A DNA stretch of 64,000 nucleotides, taken from assembly GCF_035917415.1 (NCBI RefSeq), contig NZ_CP109073.1:2515501-2579500 (forward strand), given 5' to 3'. The stretch's first letter is position 1, and each line of letters starts with the position of its first letter. The DNA comes from Streptomyces sp. NBC_01803 (GTDB taxonomy: Bacteria > Actinomycetota > Actinomycetes > Streptomycetales > Streptomycetaceae). Below the pieces are notes generated by a model that searched no databases, had not been told where the DNA came from, and was given only the letters and a program-made list of their open reading frames with translations. Both the position numbers and the translations under genes were made by a program. Below are positions 1-8,459 of the stretch, in pieces.

Positions 1-385
1 GACAGCCGCGACGGCGGCACGGACAGGCTTCCTCAACGAAATCTCCCCACATGTAACGAGACCGCGCACCATCCGTGTGCGGCGGAGGCAAAGGCTACCG
101 GGGGAGTGACCACACCCCTACGGTGGGTTGCCAATCCGTTATCGAGGCTGGTCTCACGCGTCCCTGAGCGTGCGGGACCACGGCGCCGGTGGCGGCGAAG
201 CCGGTCGCGCGGTGGTGGGGTTGACGCCTGACTGGGACAACGCGGCGCAGACGCCCCGGTCGATGCGGGCCGGGTCGGCGGGCGTCCCGTCGCCGGAACC
301 AGTTCCCCGCGAAGTCGTCGCGCGGGGATGGTGAGGACGCACACGCGACGCCCCGGACCTCGTGCGGTCCGGGGCATTCGGGGAG
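1..385. other. Non-coding lead region before tRNA-Arg
   Basis: I find no convincing gene here. The open frames on both strands are short, rich in Arg and Pro, have no good ribosome binding site and resemble no family I know. The only structured feature is the hairpin at 350-375. The left edge of the window may cut the regulatory region of a gene lying further left. Confidence 0.5.
350..375 (-). terminator. Hairpin terminator after tRNA-Arg
   Basis: A 9-bp perfect inverted repeat (GCCCCGGAC at 350-358, GTCCGGGGC at 367-375) with an 8-nt loop lies just 3' of the minus-strand tRNA-Arg. There is no T run, as is usual in Streptomyces. It probably ends the tRNA transcript. Confidence 0.6.
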
Positions 386-458
386 TGCCCCAGGGCAGAT
401 TCGAACTGCCGACACCCGCTTTAGGAGAGCGGTGCTCTATCCCCTGAGCTACTGAGGC
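386..458 (-). tRNA. tRNA-Arg (anticodon CCT)
   Basis: Read on the minus strand, the segment folds as a cloverleaf. The acceptor GCCTCAG pairs with CTGGGGC. The D arm contains AGCTCAGGGGATAGAGC. The anticodon stem CCGCT/AGCGG holds loop CTCCTAA, so the anticodon is CCT. The T arm is GGCAG-TTCGAAT-CTGCC. The discriminator is A and no CCA is encoded. Length is 73 nt. It decodes the rare AGG codon. No integrase or att duplication is seen next to it. Confidence 0.95.
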
Positions 459-518
459 GGGGCATGTCTGGCTCAGTGTAGCGGGTGGTCTCCGACCGTT
501 GCCGTCGCCGGTGGGGGG

Positions 519-1493
519 TCAGGCAGGGGTGGCGAGGAGGATCGCGAAGCGGGATTGGGGGTCCGGCCACCAGTGGGTGAGGGTGAAGCCGGAGGCCGTC
601 AGTTCTTCCATCATCCGCTCGTGGCGGAACTTGACGGAGATCTCCGTGCACAGGTCCTCGCCGCGGGTGAAGTCGACCGTCAGGTCCAGGGGCGGAATCT
701 TGGCCGTGTGGGTGACGCGGGCGCGCAGGCGCATCTCCATCTGTTCGGCTTCCGCGTTCCACACCGCTCGGTGGTCGAAGGCGCCGGCGTCGAAGTCGGC
801 GTCGAGTTCGCGGTTCAGCACGCGCAGCAGGTTCTTGTTGAACGCCGCCGTCACGCCCTGGTCGTCGTCGTAGGCGCGGATCAGGGTCTTGGGGTCCTTG
901 ACCAGGTCGACGCCGAGCAGCAGCGCGTCGTCCTCCCGGGTCAGGGTGGCGCGCGTCCTGTTGAGGAACGCGGCGCGCTGGTCCGTGTCGAAGTTGCCGA
1001 TGGTGGAGCCGAGGAAGGCCACCAGGCGGGGACCTGAGTCGGGGAGTTGGAGGTCCGTCTCGAAGTCGGCGACCGTCGCCGCGACGCGCAGGTCGGGGTA
1101 GTCGCGGCACAGTGACTCGGCGGCGTTCTCCAGGGCCGACGCGCTGACGTCCAGGGGCGCGTAGAGCTTCAGTGTGCCGCCGGCGGTCAGGGCGTCGATC
1201 AGCAAGCGAGTCTTCTCGGAGGAGCCCGAGCCGAGTTCGATCAAGGTGCGGGCGCCGGTGAGCTGGGCGATCTCGTCGGCGCGGGCGCGCAGGACCATCC
1301 GTTCGGCGCGGGTGGGGTAGTACTCGGGCAGGCGCGTGATGCGGTCGAACAGGACGCTGCCGTGGGCATCGTAGAACCACTTCGGTGGCAGCTTCTTGGG
1401 CTGCGCGGTCAGTCCCTCGGCCACGTCGGCGCGCAGGGTGCGGGCGAAGTGGTCGGCGGGCAGGCGGTTTTCGACCGAGATGCGATTCGGCAT
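519..1493 (-). CDS. egtD: L-histidine N-alpha-methyltransferase EgtD
   Basis: EgtD makes hercynine (N-alpha-trimethylhistidine) from histidine and three SAM molecules, the first step on the histidine side of ergothioneine synthesis in the cytoplasm. The 324 residues match the family length of about 320. Visible family features are LPPKWFYDAHGS near residues 35-46, LPEYYPTRAE near 55-64, and the SAM-binding ELGSGSSEKT near 86-95. The ATG at 1493 has a strong AGGAGAG site. It lies 12 nt after the egtC stop and is the last gene of egtABCD. No EgtE-type lyase gene follows; it may lie elsewhere. Confidence 0.95.
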   Translation of the reverse strand: MPNRISVENRLPADHFARTLRADVAEGLTAQPKKLPPKWFYDAHGSVLFDRITRLPEYYPTRAERMVLRARADEIAQLTGARTLIELGSGSSEKTRLLIDALTAGGTLKLYAPLDVSASALENAAESLCRDYPDLRVAATVADFETDLQLPDSGPRLVAFLGSTIGNFDTDQRAAFLNRTRATLTREDDALLLGVDLVKDPKTLIRAYDDDQGVTAAFNKNLLRVLNRELDADFDAGAFDHRAVWNAEAEQMEMRLRARVTHTAKIPPLDLTVDFTRGEDLCTEISVKFRHERMMEELTASGFTLTHWWPDPQSRFAILLATPA

Positions 1494-1505
1494 GAGGTCT
1501 CTCCT

Positions 1506-2228
1506 TCAGAGGGGTTCGATTTCGGTCGTGCGCTCGGTGGCCAACAGCAGGGAGTGGTCGGGGACTTCCCGCCAGCCGTCGTCGTCCGAGGTGGGGGCGG
1601 TGGCGACGGTCAACTCGCCGGGGGCCGGGTGGTACCAGAGCGGGCCGCCGTGGCGGGTGGCGGCGATGGTATGCCCGTCGGTGAGGAGGAAGTTGAGGCG
1701 GGCGCCGGGCCGGGCGCCGGCCGTCTGGCGGACCACGTCGGCCAGGGCGTCGCCCGGCGACGTGCCGTCGGCCAGGCGTCTGATCGTCATGATCCACAGC
1801 AGAGCGGCGTCGCAACGGGCCTCCGCGTCGAGGAGTTCGGCGGAGGACAGCGGCTCGCCCGCGTCCTCGGGCAGCAACTCCCAGTCGTCGACCCGGCCGT
1901 GGTGGCTGAACAGCCAGTGGCCCAGGGCGTAGGGCGCGACGGCGGACTCCTCGTAGCTGTTGCCCGGCGTGGCGGAACGGACCGCCGCCAGGACGGCGCC
2001 GCTGCTGATGGCGGCGGCCAGGCCGGGCAGGTTGGCATCGGCCCAGATCGGCACGGCACGGCGGTAACGCACCGGCCCAGCACCATCGTTCACCGGATAC
2101 CAGCCGACGCCGAAGCCATCCGCGTTGACCGTCGGGGTGTAGGACTGTTCGTAGAGGCTGTGCGGCGCGCCGCTGATCAGCTCCGCGAGCGGGCGCGGCG
2201 GCCCGATGTACGCGAGGTGGCGGCACAT
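1506..2228 (-). CDS. egtC: Gamma-glutamyl hercynylcysteine S-oxide hydrolase EgtC
   Basis: EgtC is a class II glutamine-amidotransferase-fold Ntn hydrolase that removes the gamma-glutamyl group from the EgtB product. The protein starts MCRHLAYIGPP, so Cys2 becomes the N-terminal nucleophile after Met removal, which fixes the start at 2228. The family pattern continues with NADGFGVGWY and a HHGRVDDW-type segment. Length is 240 aa, normal for EgtC. Its ATG overlaps the egtB stop as ATGA, suggesting translational coupling. Confidence 0.93.
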   Translation of the reverse strand: MCRHLAYIGPPRPLAELISGAPHSLYEQSYTPTVNADGFGVGWYPVNDGAGPVRYRRAVPIWADANLPGLAAAISSGAVLAAVRSATPGNSYEESAVAPYALGHWLFSHHGRVDDWELLPEDAGEPLSSAELLDAEARCDAALLWIMTIRRLADGTSPGDALADVVRQTAGARPGARLNFLLTDGHTIAATRHGGPLWYHPAPGELTVATAPTSDDDGWREVPDHSLLLATERTTEIEPL

Positions 2229-3553
2229 CAGCGCGCCTCCTCCGCCGTGCGGCAGGTGCGGAAGCCGCAGAAGATCTGGCGGCGGATGGGGCGGTCCCAG
2301 TTGCGGAACGTCCCCCGGCAGGCGACCGGGTCGGTGCCGAACGAGCCGCCGCGCAGCACCTTGTGGGAGGAGCCGAAGAACACCTCGCTGTACTCGCGAT
2401 ACGGGTGCGCCGCGAATCCCGGGTACGGCTGGAAGTCGCTGGCGGTCCACTCCCATACGTCGCCCAGGAGTTGGCGCGCGCCGCAGGGCGCGGCGCCCTC
2501 GGGGTAGGAGCCGGCGGGGGCGGGCTGGAGGTGGTGCTGGCCGAGGTTGGCGTGCTCGGGGCCGGGTGGGGTGTCGCCCCAGGGGTGGCGCCTGGACTCA
2601 CCGGTGGCGGGGTCGTGGCGGGCGGCCTTCTCCCACTCGGCCTCGGTCGGCAGCCGCCGGCCGGCCCATCGGGCGTAGGCGTCCGCCTCGTACCAGCACA
2701 CATGCAGCACCGGCTCGTCCGCCGGCACCTCCTCCACCTGCCCGAACCGCCGCCGCAACCACGCCGGTCCACCGTCACGGAACCAGAACCCCGGCGCGGC
2801 CAGCTCCGCCGACCGCCGGTGCTCCCAGCCCCCGGGTGTCCACCAGCGCGGGTCGTCGTAGCCGCCGTCCGCGATGAACTCCTCGTACGCGGCGTTGGTC
2901 ACCGGCACGGTGTCCAGCCAGAACGCCGGAACGTCCACCGCGTGCGCGGGCCGCTCGTTGTCCAGCGCCCACGGATCCGTCGAGGTGCCCATCGTGAACG
3001 GGCCGCCGGGCACAAGGACTTCGCGCGGCAGCCGCTCGGCGGCGGACGCCCGAGGCGGCGCCGGCGCACTCAGCACCGGGCACCCGGCGCGCAGTTGGTG
3101 CGTGGCGAGCATCGTCTCGTCGTGCTGCTGCTCATGCTGCGCGACCATGCCGAAGACGAAGCCGTCGCCCGGCGGGAGCGCCGCCAGCACGTCGAGCGCC
3201 TGGTCGCGGGTGACGGCGAGGTAGCGACGGGCGCGCACCGGGTCGAGGAGCGGCAACGCCGGGCGGTCGGCGCGGGGATGGCGGAAGGCGTCGTACAGGT
3301 CGTCGAGATCGGGCCGCACGGCCGGCCGGCTGCCCACGCGGCGGACCAGCCAGATGTCCTCCTGGTTGGCAATGTGGGCGAGGTCCCAGACCAGCGGTGA
3401 CATCAACGAGGAGTGCTGGGCGATCAGTTCGGCGTCGCTCAGGCAGTCGGCGAGTGCCAGCGTGCGGCGGCGCGCGGTGGACAGGGCGATCCGGGCCCGT
3501 TCGCGGGGGCTGGGCGCGGCGGTCACTTCGGGGATGAGGGTGTCTTCGGTCAT
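2228..3553 (-). CDS. egtB: Hercynine oxygenase EgtB
   Basis: EgtB is a non-heme iron enzyme that joins hercynine to gamma-glutamylcysteine and oxidises the sulfur. The N-terminal DinB-like part contains WDLAHIANQEDIWL and the metal-ligand segment QHEQQHDET. The C-terminal half is a formylglycine-generating-enzyme-like sulfatase-modifying domain, with GGPFTMGT, RLPTEAEWEKAAR and VLRGGSFGTD near the end. I chose the ATG at 3553 (MTEDTLIPE, 441 aa) over an upstream codon because it overlaps the egtA stop as ATGA. Confidence 0.94.
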   Translation of the reverse strand: MTEDTLIPEVTAAPSPRERARIALSTARRRTLALADCLSDAELIAQHSSLMSPLVWDLAHIANQEDIWLVRRVGSRPAVRPDLDDLYDAFRHPRADRPALPLLDPVRARRYLAVTRDQALDVLAALPPGDGFVFGMVAQHEQQHDETMLATHQLRAGCPVLSAPAPPRASAAERLPREVLVPGGPFTMGTSTDPWALDNERPAHAVDVPAFWLDTVPVTNAAYEEFIADGGYDDPRWWTPGGWEHRRSAELAAPGFWFRDGGPAWLRRRFGQVEEVPADEPVLHVCWYEADAYARWAGRRLPTEAEWEKAARHDPATGESRRHPWGDTPPGPEHANLGQHHLQPAPAGSYPEGAAPCGARQLLGDVWEWTASDFQPYPGFAAHPYREYSEVFFGSSHKVLRGGSFGTDPVACRGTFRNWDRPIRRQIFCGFRTCRTAEEAR

Positions 3554-4947
3554 CGCCTCACTCCTTGGGGGAACCGGTCGAGCAGATCGTCGGCGGGACA
3601 ACGGCCGCGCGCGGCGTACCGGTCGGCGAAGTCACCGACCGCGCGCCGAACTTCCGCGCAGGCCGGGTCACGGGCGAGGGCGGCCTCGGCGGCGGCGAGG
3701 CACGTGCGGACCGCCGGGCCCAGCGCGGGGTCGGCGGGACCGGCGCGGGCGGCACGCAGCCACAGGTCCGGGCGGGGGAACGGCCCGCCGCGCCCGGTCA
3801 ACGGCTCGGTCGCGTCGAACGCGGCCCCGGCCGCCACCGGATCGTCCATCAGGGCGGCGGCGACGGCGAGCGGAACGATCCAGCCGTCGTCGCCCGGCTG
3901 GGCGTCGATCATCCTCAACTCCAGCCAGCCGCGCGGCCGTACGGGCGGGAAGAGGGTGCCGAGGTGGTAGTCGAGGTCGTCGGGCCCCGGCGGGCGTTCG
4001 CGGGGCGCGTCCCCGGCCGCGTCGCGCAGCCAGGACCGGAACGTCCAGCCGGCCGGCGCGGTCCAGGCGGCGGGAGCGGGGCGGCGCACGCACAGCAGCG
4101 GCGCGTCGAGAGCATAACGGGCCCAGGCGTCGCGCGGATCGTCCACCGGCTGGAGCGGGCCGTGCCCCTCGGGCGGCCGGGTGCGGCCGGGGTCGACACG
4201 CGCCCACAGGGCCTGCCGGGTGGAGACCCAGCCGGTGGGACGGCCGTGCCACAGCGGCGAGTTGGCGAAGGCCGCGATCAGCACCGGGCCGAGGCGGTGG
4301 GCCAGGAGCCAGCGGAAGCGGTAGCCGGCGGGACCGTCGGTGTCGTCGCCCGCGTCCAGGCAGACCTGGACGGAGGCGGTGGCGCACATCACGGCCCGTC
4401 CGCCCGGCGAGAAACGGTCGAAGTGCGCCGCCATCGCCCGGTAGCGCGGCTGGCCGGCCACCGGGGGCGGTGCGCGGTACGGGTCGAGGCCGTAGCCGGC
4501 GAGGACGAGGCCGACGGCGGCCAGGGCCGCCCGGATCGCGGCGAGGTCGGCGGTCGCGGCGGCGACGCACCGGGCCAGGGAGGGCGCGGGCAGGCTGCTC
4601 AGCTCGACCTGGCCGCCCGGCTCCCGGGTGAGGCGCCCGCCCCCCGGCAGCGGCCCGAGCGAGGCCAGCGCGGCGTCCACGCTCCCGGCCGGAACGGCCC
4701 GCCCGGGAGCAGAAGCGTCACGAGCATCGCGGGCGTCACGGCTGCCAGGGGCGTCACGGCCGTAGTGGCCGTCACGGGCCTCGCGGACCAGCCACTCCAG
4801 CTCCACTCCGGTGAGCGCGGGGGCCCCGAGGGCGAAGCCGGAGCGCGCGACGTGGGCTTCGGCCGCCCGCTCCCCCAGTGGTCCGGTGCGCGCGCCCGGG
4901 TCCTCCGGCTCCCCGGGCTCCTGGGCTATGACCGCCTTCACCGTCAT
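3550..4947 (-). CDS. egtA: Glutamate-cysteine ligase EgtA
   Basis: EgtA makes gamma-glutamylcysteine from glutamate, cysteine and ATP and supplies the sulfur donor used by EgtB. Family traits visible are YRAMAAHFDRF, VMCATASVQVCLD, FANSPLWHGRPTGW and RGWLELRMIDAQPG, all typical of the actinobacterial GCS2-like EgtA group. I chose the ATG at 4947 (MTVKAVIAQ, 465 aa). A longer in-frame start at 5019 would read through the palindrome at 4993-5006 and is less likely. It heads the egtABCD unit. Confidence 0.9.
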   Translation of the reverse strand: MTVKAVIAQEPGEPEDPGARTGPLGERAAEAHVARSGFALGAPALTGVELEWLVREARDGHYGRDAPGSRDARDARDASAPGRAVPAGSVDAALASLGPLPGGGRLTREPGGQVELSSLPAPSLARCVAAATADLAAIRAALAAVGLVLAGYGLDPYRAPPPVAGQPRYRAMAAHFDRFSPGGRAVMCATASVQVCLDAGDDTDGPAGYRFRWLLAHRLGPVLIAAFANSPLWHGRPTGWVSTRQALWARVDPGRTRPPEGHGPLQPVDDPRDAWARYALDAPLLCVRRPAPAAWTAPAGWTFRSWLRDAAGDAPRERPPGPDDLDYHLGTLFPPVRPRGWLELRMIDAQPGDDGWIVPLAVAAALMDDPVAAGAAFDATEPLTGRGGPFPRPDLWLRAARAGPADPALGPAVRTCLAAAEAALARDPACAEVRRAVGDFADRYAARGRCPADDLLDRFPQGVRR

Positions 4948-4992
4948 CGTCGCCACCACCCTCCTCACGACGCGCTCACGAATCCGATTCAG

Positions 4993-5006
4993 CCGGATAT
5001 ATCCGG
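4993..5006. promoter_or_regulatory. 14-bp palindrome upstream of egtA
   Basis: CCGGATATATCCGG is a perfect palindrome 46 bp upstream of the chosen egtA start, in the 102-bp gap after the amidohydrolase gene. Its A/T core stands out in a G+C-rich setting and contains a possible -10-like TATAT. It could be an operator or part of the egt promoter. No known regulator is assigned. Confidence 0.45.
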
Positions 5007-5049
5007 CCGATGGGATCACCGTAAGGCGGCGGGCGGCGGCGCGCTCCGG

Positions 5050-6237
5050 CTATGCCGCCAGTCGGCGCACGGCCAGCTCCGCGTAGAGCGCGGCGCCATC
5101 GGGCAACACCGCCTCGTCGAACGCGGCCAGCGGGGAGTGGTTCGCCGGGGCGGTGTCGGGGTCCAGGCCGGGCATCGTGGCGCCGAGGAAGAGCATCGCG
5201 CCCGGCACCGCGTCGATCACCCGGGAGAAGTCCTCGGACCCGAGGATCGGGTTCTCCATCGGGGCGTACCGCTCCTCGCCGTGCAGCTCGCGCACCGCGT
5301 CGGCGGCGAACGCGGTCTCGGCGCCGTCGTTGACCGTGACCGGGTACTGCTCGACGAACTCGGCGTCCACCGCCAGCCCGTGCGCCGCCGCGATCCCCTC
5401 GCACACGGCGACCGTGCCCTCGCGCAGCCGGGCGCGGACCTCGGCGGAGAAGCTGCGGACGGTTGCGTGGAACGTCGCCGTGTCCGGGATGATGTTCGAC
5501 TGGGTGCCCGCGTGGAAGCTGCCGACGGTCAGGACCACGGGGTCGAAGACATCGAACGAGCGCGTGATCCATGTCTGGAGCGCGGTCACCATCTCGCACG
5601 CCGCCGGAATCGGGTCCTTCGCGCGGTGCGGGGCCGAGCCGTGGCCGCCCGCGCCCCTGACAGTCACCTCCAGCACGTTGGAGGCGGCCATCATCGGGCC
5701 GCCGCGCGTCGAGAACACGCCGGACGGCCAGGTGTGCGAGCTCACGTGGAGGGCGTACGCGGCGACCGGGCGCTCCCCCGCCGCGTCGAGCAGGCCCTCG
5801 GCGAGCATGTGCCCGGCGCCGTCCCAGCCCTCCTCGCCGGGCTGGAACATGAACAGCACGTTCCCCGCCAGCCGGTCGCGGTGCGCGGCCAGCAGCCGGG
5901 CGGCGCCGACCAGCATCGCGGTGTGCAGGTCGTGGCCGCAGGCGTGCATCCGTTCCGCCCCGGCGGCGAACGGCAGGCCGGTGCGCTCGGCGACCGGCAG
6001 CGCGTCCATGTCACCGCGCAGCAGCACGGTGCGGCCGGGGCGGGCGCCGCGCAGGACGGCGGTGACGGAGGTGAGACCGTGGCCGGTCGACACCTCCAGT
6101 GGCAGGCCGTCGAGGGCGGTGAGGACGGCTTCCTGGGTGCGCGGCAGGTCGAGCCCCACCTCGGGGATGGCGTGCAGCCGGCGGCGGAGGCGCATGAGGT
6201 CGTCGGCGAGGGTGTGGGCGTCGTCGAGAAGGTTCAT
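5050..6237 (-). CDS. M20 family amidohydrolase (hippurate/N-acyl-amino-acid hydrolase type)
   Basis: Predicted zinc-dependent hydrolase that removes acyl groups from N-acyl amino acids or related amides in the cytoplasm. Metal-site and catalytic motifs are RGDMDALP, HACGHDLHTAM, QPGEEG, LGSEDFS and NHSP in the expected order. At 395 aa it is the normal size, with no signal peptide. The ATG at 6237 has a GGGAGCG site and lies 19 nt after the stop of the FtsW-like gene, so the two are probably co-transcribed. Whether it serves ergothioneine metabolism is not shown; the palindrome before egtA suggests a separate promoter there. Confidence 0.85.
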   Translation of the reverse strand: MNLLDDAHTLADDLMRLRRRLHAIPEVGLDLPRTQEAVLTALDGLPLEVSTGHGLTSVTAVLRGARPGRTVLLRGDMDALPVAERTGLPFAAGAERMHACGHDLHTAMLVGAARLLAAHRDRLAGNVLFMFQPGEEGWDGAGHMLAEGLLDAAGERPVAAYALHVSSHTWPSGVFSTRGGPMMAASNVLEVTVRGAGGHGSAPHRAKDPIPAACEMVTALQTWITRSFDVFDPVVLTVGSFHAGTQSNIIPDTATFHATVRSFSAEVRARLREGTVAVCEGIAAAHGLAVDAEFVEQYPVTVNDGAETAFAADAVRELHGEERYAPMENPILGSEDFSRVIDAVPGAMLFLGATMPGLDPDTAPANHSPLAAFDEAVLPDGAALYAELAVRRLAA

Positions 6238-6256
6238 CGTGGAGCGCTCCCTTCAC

Positions 6257-7915
6257 TCAGGGGGTGCGGCGCACCGGCGCGCCCGGCGAGTCGCCCAGGT
6301 CCGGGCCGGGGCGACCGGCGCCAGGGTCCGGATCCGTGCCGGAACGCCGATCCGGGTACGTGTCGGAGCGCCGATCCGGATACGTGCCGGCACGCCGATC
6401 CGGGTACGTGGCCGAGCGCCGATCCGGATACGTGCCGGCACGCCGATCCGGCCCGCTGAGCGGGTCGGGGGCCGGGGCCGTGTCCCGGATCACGGGGACG
6501 AGGATCGTGGCGTTCCCCTCGGGCTCGGTGGCGGCCTTGCCGGCGCCGTCGCTGACCCGGATCAGCAGGGCGACCAGCAGCCAGTTGGCGACGGTGGACG
6601 AGCCGCCCTGGGCGAGGAACGGCAACGCCTTGCCCGTCAGCGGGATCAGCCCGGTCACGCCGCCGGAGACGATGAACACCTGGATCGCGAGCACCGTCGA
6701 CAGCCCGGCGGCAAGCAGCTTCCCGAACGGGTCGGTGGCCGCCATGGCGGCGCTCAGCCCGCGCTGGATGAGCAGCACGTACAGCAGGATGACGAGCGTC
6801 ACCCCGGCCAGGCCCAGCTCCTCCCCCACCGTGGCGAGGATGAAGTCGCTGCGCCCGGCGAAGCCGACCAGGTACGAATGGCCCTCGCCCAGGCCCGTAC
6901 CGGTGAGGCCGCCGGCGCCGAAGCTGAACAGCGCCTGCGCCGACTGGTCCGAGATCAGCCCCGGCGGGCGCTGGTCGGGCGGAAGGAAGATCGCCATCGG
7001 GTCCAGCCACGCCTGGACGCGGCCCTTGACGTGCTGCTGGGTGGAGGCGACGACGACCGTGCCGAGCGCCGCCATCAGGCCGCCGAGGACGACCCAACTC
7101 GTGCGCTCGGTGGCGATGTAGAGCATCACGATGAAGACGCAGAAGAAGAGGAGCGAGGTGCCGAGGTCGCGCTCGTAGAAGAGGACGACGAGGCTGACGG
7201 CCCACACCAGCAGCACCGGGCCCGCGTTCCGGCCGCGCGGCAGGGCCAGGCCGAGGATGCGGCGGCCGACGAGGGCGAGGGCGTCCCGGTTCGTCATCAG
7301 ATAGCTGGCGAAGAAGACGACGATCATGACCTTGACGAACTCGCCCGGCTGCACGGACAGCGGCCCGAGCGTGATCCACCGCTTCGCGCCGAACTGGTCG
7401 GCGCCGAAGAACGCCGGGGCCATCAGCAGCAGCATCGCCACGGCCATGCCGAGGTAGGTGTAGCGCTGGAGCACCCGGTGGTGGCGGAGCAGGACGATGG
7501 TGGCGACGAAGAGCCCGACGCCGACGACGCTCCAGATCACCTGATCGGGTGCGGCGGCGGCCGACTGGTAGTTGTCCGGCGGGTAGTGCTCGGCGTAGGC
7601 GTGGTCGAGCCGGTCGAGGAGGACCAGCCCGATGCCGCTGAGCAGAACGGTGACGGGCAGGATCAACGGGTCGGCGTGGCGGGCGAAACGGCGCACGGCC
7701 AGATGGGCGGTGAGGGCCAGGGCGCCGAGGCCGGCGACGTGGGTGAGGAGGCCGGACGGCACGTCGTCGTCCATGGCGAGACCGGCGGCGGCGTGACCGA
7801 ACGCGGCGATGGCGACGGCGAAGACGATCAGGGCCAGCTCGGTGTTGCGGCGGTGCGCGATCCAGCTTCTCACCGCTGGCGGGAGCTGAGCGCCGCCCTG
7901 CCTGCCCCTGATCAT
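6257..7915 (-). CDS. FtsW/RodA/SpoVE family membrane protein (SEDS) with repetitive C-terminal tail
   Basis: SEDS-family integral membrane protein, a class of peptidoglycan glycan-chain polymerases that pair with class B PBPs. About ten hydrophobic segments are visible. The family signatures LTGTGLGEG and the late loop GLIPLTGKALPFLAQGGSST are present. The C-terminal 65 or so residues are not family-like: they are charged repeats of the type PDRRAGTY/PDRRSATY (8 residues, 24 bp in DNA). No penicillin-binding protein gene is adjacent. It is one of several SEDS paralogues usual in Streptomyces, so a specific symbol is not justified. Confidence 0.85.
   Translation of the reverse strand: MIRGRQGGAQLPPAVRSWIAHRRNTELALIVFAVAIAAFGHAAAGLAMDDDVPSGLLTHVAGLGALALTAHLAVRRFARHADPLILPVTVLLSGIGLVLLDRLDHAYAEHYPPDNYQSAAAAPDQVIWSVVGVGLFVATIVLLRHHRVLQRYTYLGMAVAMLLLMAPAFFGADQFGAKRWITLGPLSVQPGEFVKVMIVVFFASYLMTNRDALALVGRRILGLALPRGRNAGPVLLVWAVSLVVLFYERDLGTSLLFFCVFIVMLYIATERTSWVVLGGLMAALGTVVVASTQQHVKGRVQAWLDPMAIFLPPDQRPPGLISDQSAQALFSFGAGGLTGTGLGEGHSYLVGFAGRSDFILATVGEELGLAGVTLVILLYVLLIQRGLSAAMAATDPFGKLLAAGLSTVLAIQVFIVSGGVTGLIPLTGKALPFLAQGGSSTVANWLLVALLIRVSDGAGKAATEPEGNATILVPVIRDTAPAPDPLSGPDRRAGTYPDRRSATYPDRRAGTYPDRRSDTYPDRRSGTDPDPGAGRPGPDLGDSPGAPVRRTP
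6333..6455 (-). repeat. In-frame 24-bp tandem repeats in the FtsW-like gene
   Basis: About five consecutive 24-bp units built on CGCCGATCCGG(G/A)TACGTG encode the PDRR(A/S)xTY repeats of the cytoplasmic tail. The period is a multiple of three and units differ at silent and conservative positions, so the array is read as protein and can vary in copy number without a frameshift. Confidence 0.8.
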
Positions 7916-8328
7916 GCGTGCCCCGCCCCCCTGTCCCGACGCGCTGTCCGCGCTGCGGGCAACCTACCCGTGCCCGGGTCCGTGCGTCATCAGGGTGTTC
8001 CCGGGCGGGCGGGACATCGAGGGCGGTCGCGGCGGGTCCGGCGCGGCCGGTCCGACCGCGCCCGCCGCGCCCGCCGCGCCCCCGGCGGACCTTGCCGGGG
8101 CCCTGCCGGGGCCCCGCCGGACCCGGCGAAGGCGGTCGAATGGCGCGCGGGGGTCGGGGGTACCCGGAGGCAACTAACCGAGCGTCTTGTTCGTCTTCAG
8201 GGATGTGGGAGAGATGTGGAAGAGATGTCGCGCGCACGAGGCGCACCAGGCGCACGACGCGAGCGACGCCGCCGTCTCGTATGCGACCGCGCAGGGTACC
8301 GCACCACTGGGAAAAAGATGAGCTGTCT
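7916..8328. other. Divergent intergenic region between the FtsW-like gene and hrdD
   Basis: No supported gene. The left part is very G+C rich with runs of alternating CGCCGC. It should hold the promoter for the minus-strand FtsW-like operon and sequences upstream of the hrdD promoter. I could not pick out a convincing -35/-10 pair for the minus strand. Confidence 0.4.
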
Positions 8329-8355
8329 GGGAATTCTGTCCGGATTCCCGTCGTT
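8329..8355 (+). promoter_or_regulatory. SigR-type promoter of hrdD
   Basis: GGGAAT at 8329-8334 is followed after exactly 18 nt by GTT at 8353-8355, a full match to the GGGAAT-N18-GTT consensus of the disulfide-stress sigma factor SigR. Transcription would start near 8362, giving a leader of about 100 nt before hrdD. In S. coelicolor hrdD is known to have a SigR-dependent promoter, which agrees with the gene call. Confidence 0.85.
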
Positions 8356-8459
8356 GATTCGTTACGGATGCGGGAGGCAAGGGGGCAGCCCGGTCCGGGC
8401 CCAGAGGGCCAAGTTGATCAGTTCGATCAGTTTTGATCATGTCGAAGGGGAGTGCACGC

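Noticed and set aside
386..458. tRNA-Arg as an integration site
   Set aside because: No integrase gene and no second copy of the tRNA 3' end is present in the window.
421..2778. 785-codon open frame on the minus strand across the egt genes
   Set aside because: It is an off-frame shadow of egtD, egtC and egtB: very rich in Arg, Pro and Ala, no family likeness, and the three overlapping genes have clear motifs and coupled starts.
6333..6455. Possible CRISPR or non-coding array
   Set aside because: Period 24 bp without spacers, and in frame with the FtsW-like protein, so it is coding.
3565..6459. 964-codon plus-strand frame opposite egtA and the M20 gene
   Set aside because: It is the antisense of known genes in high-G+C DNA; composition is Gly/Arg/Val heavy without any conserved motif.
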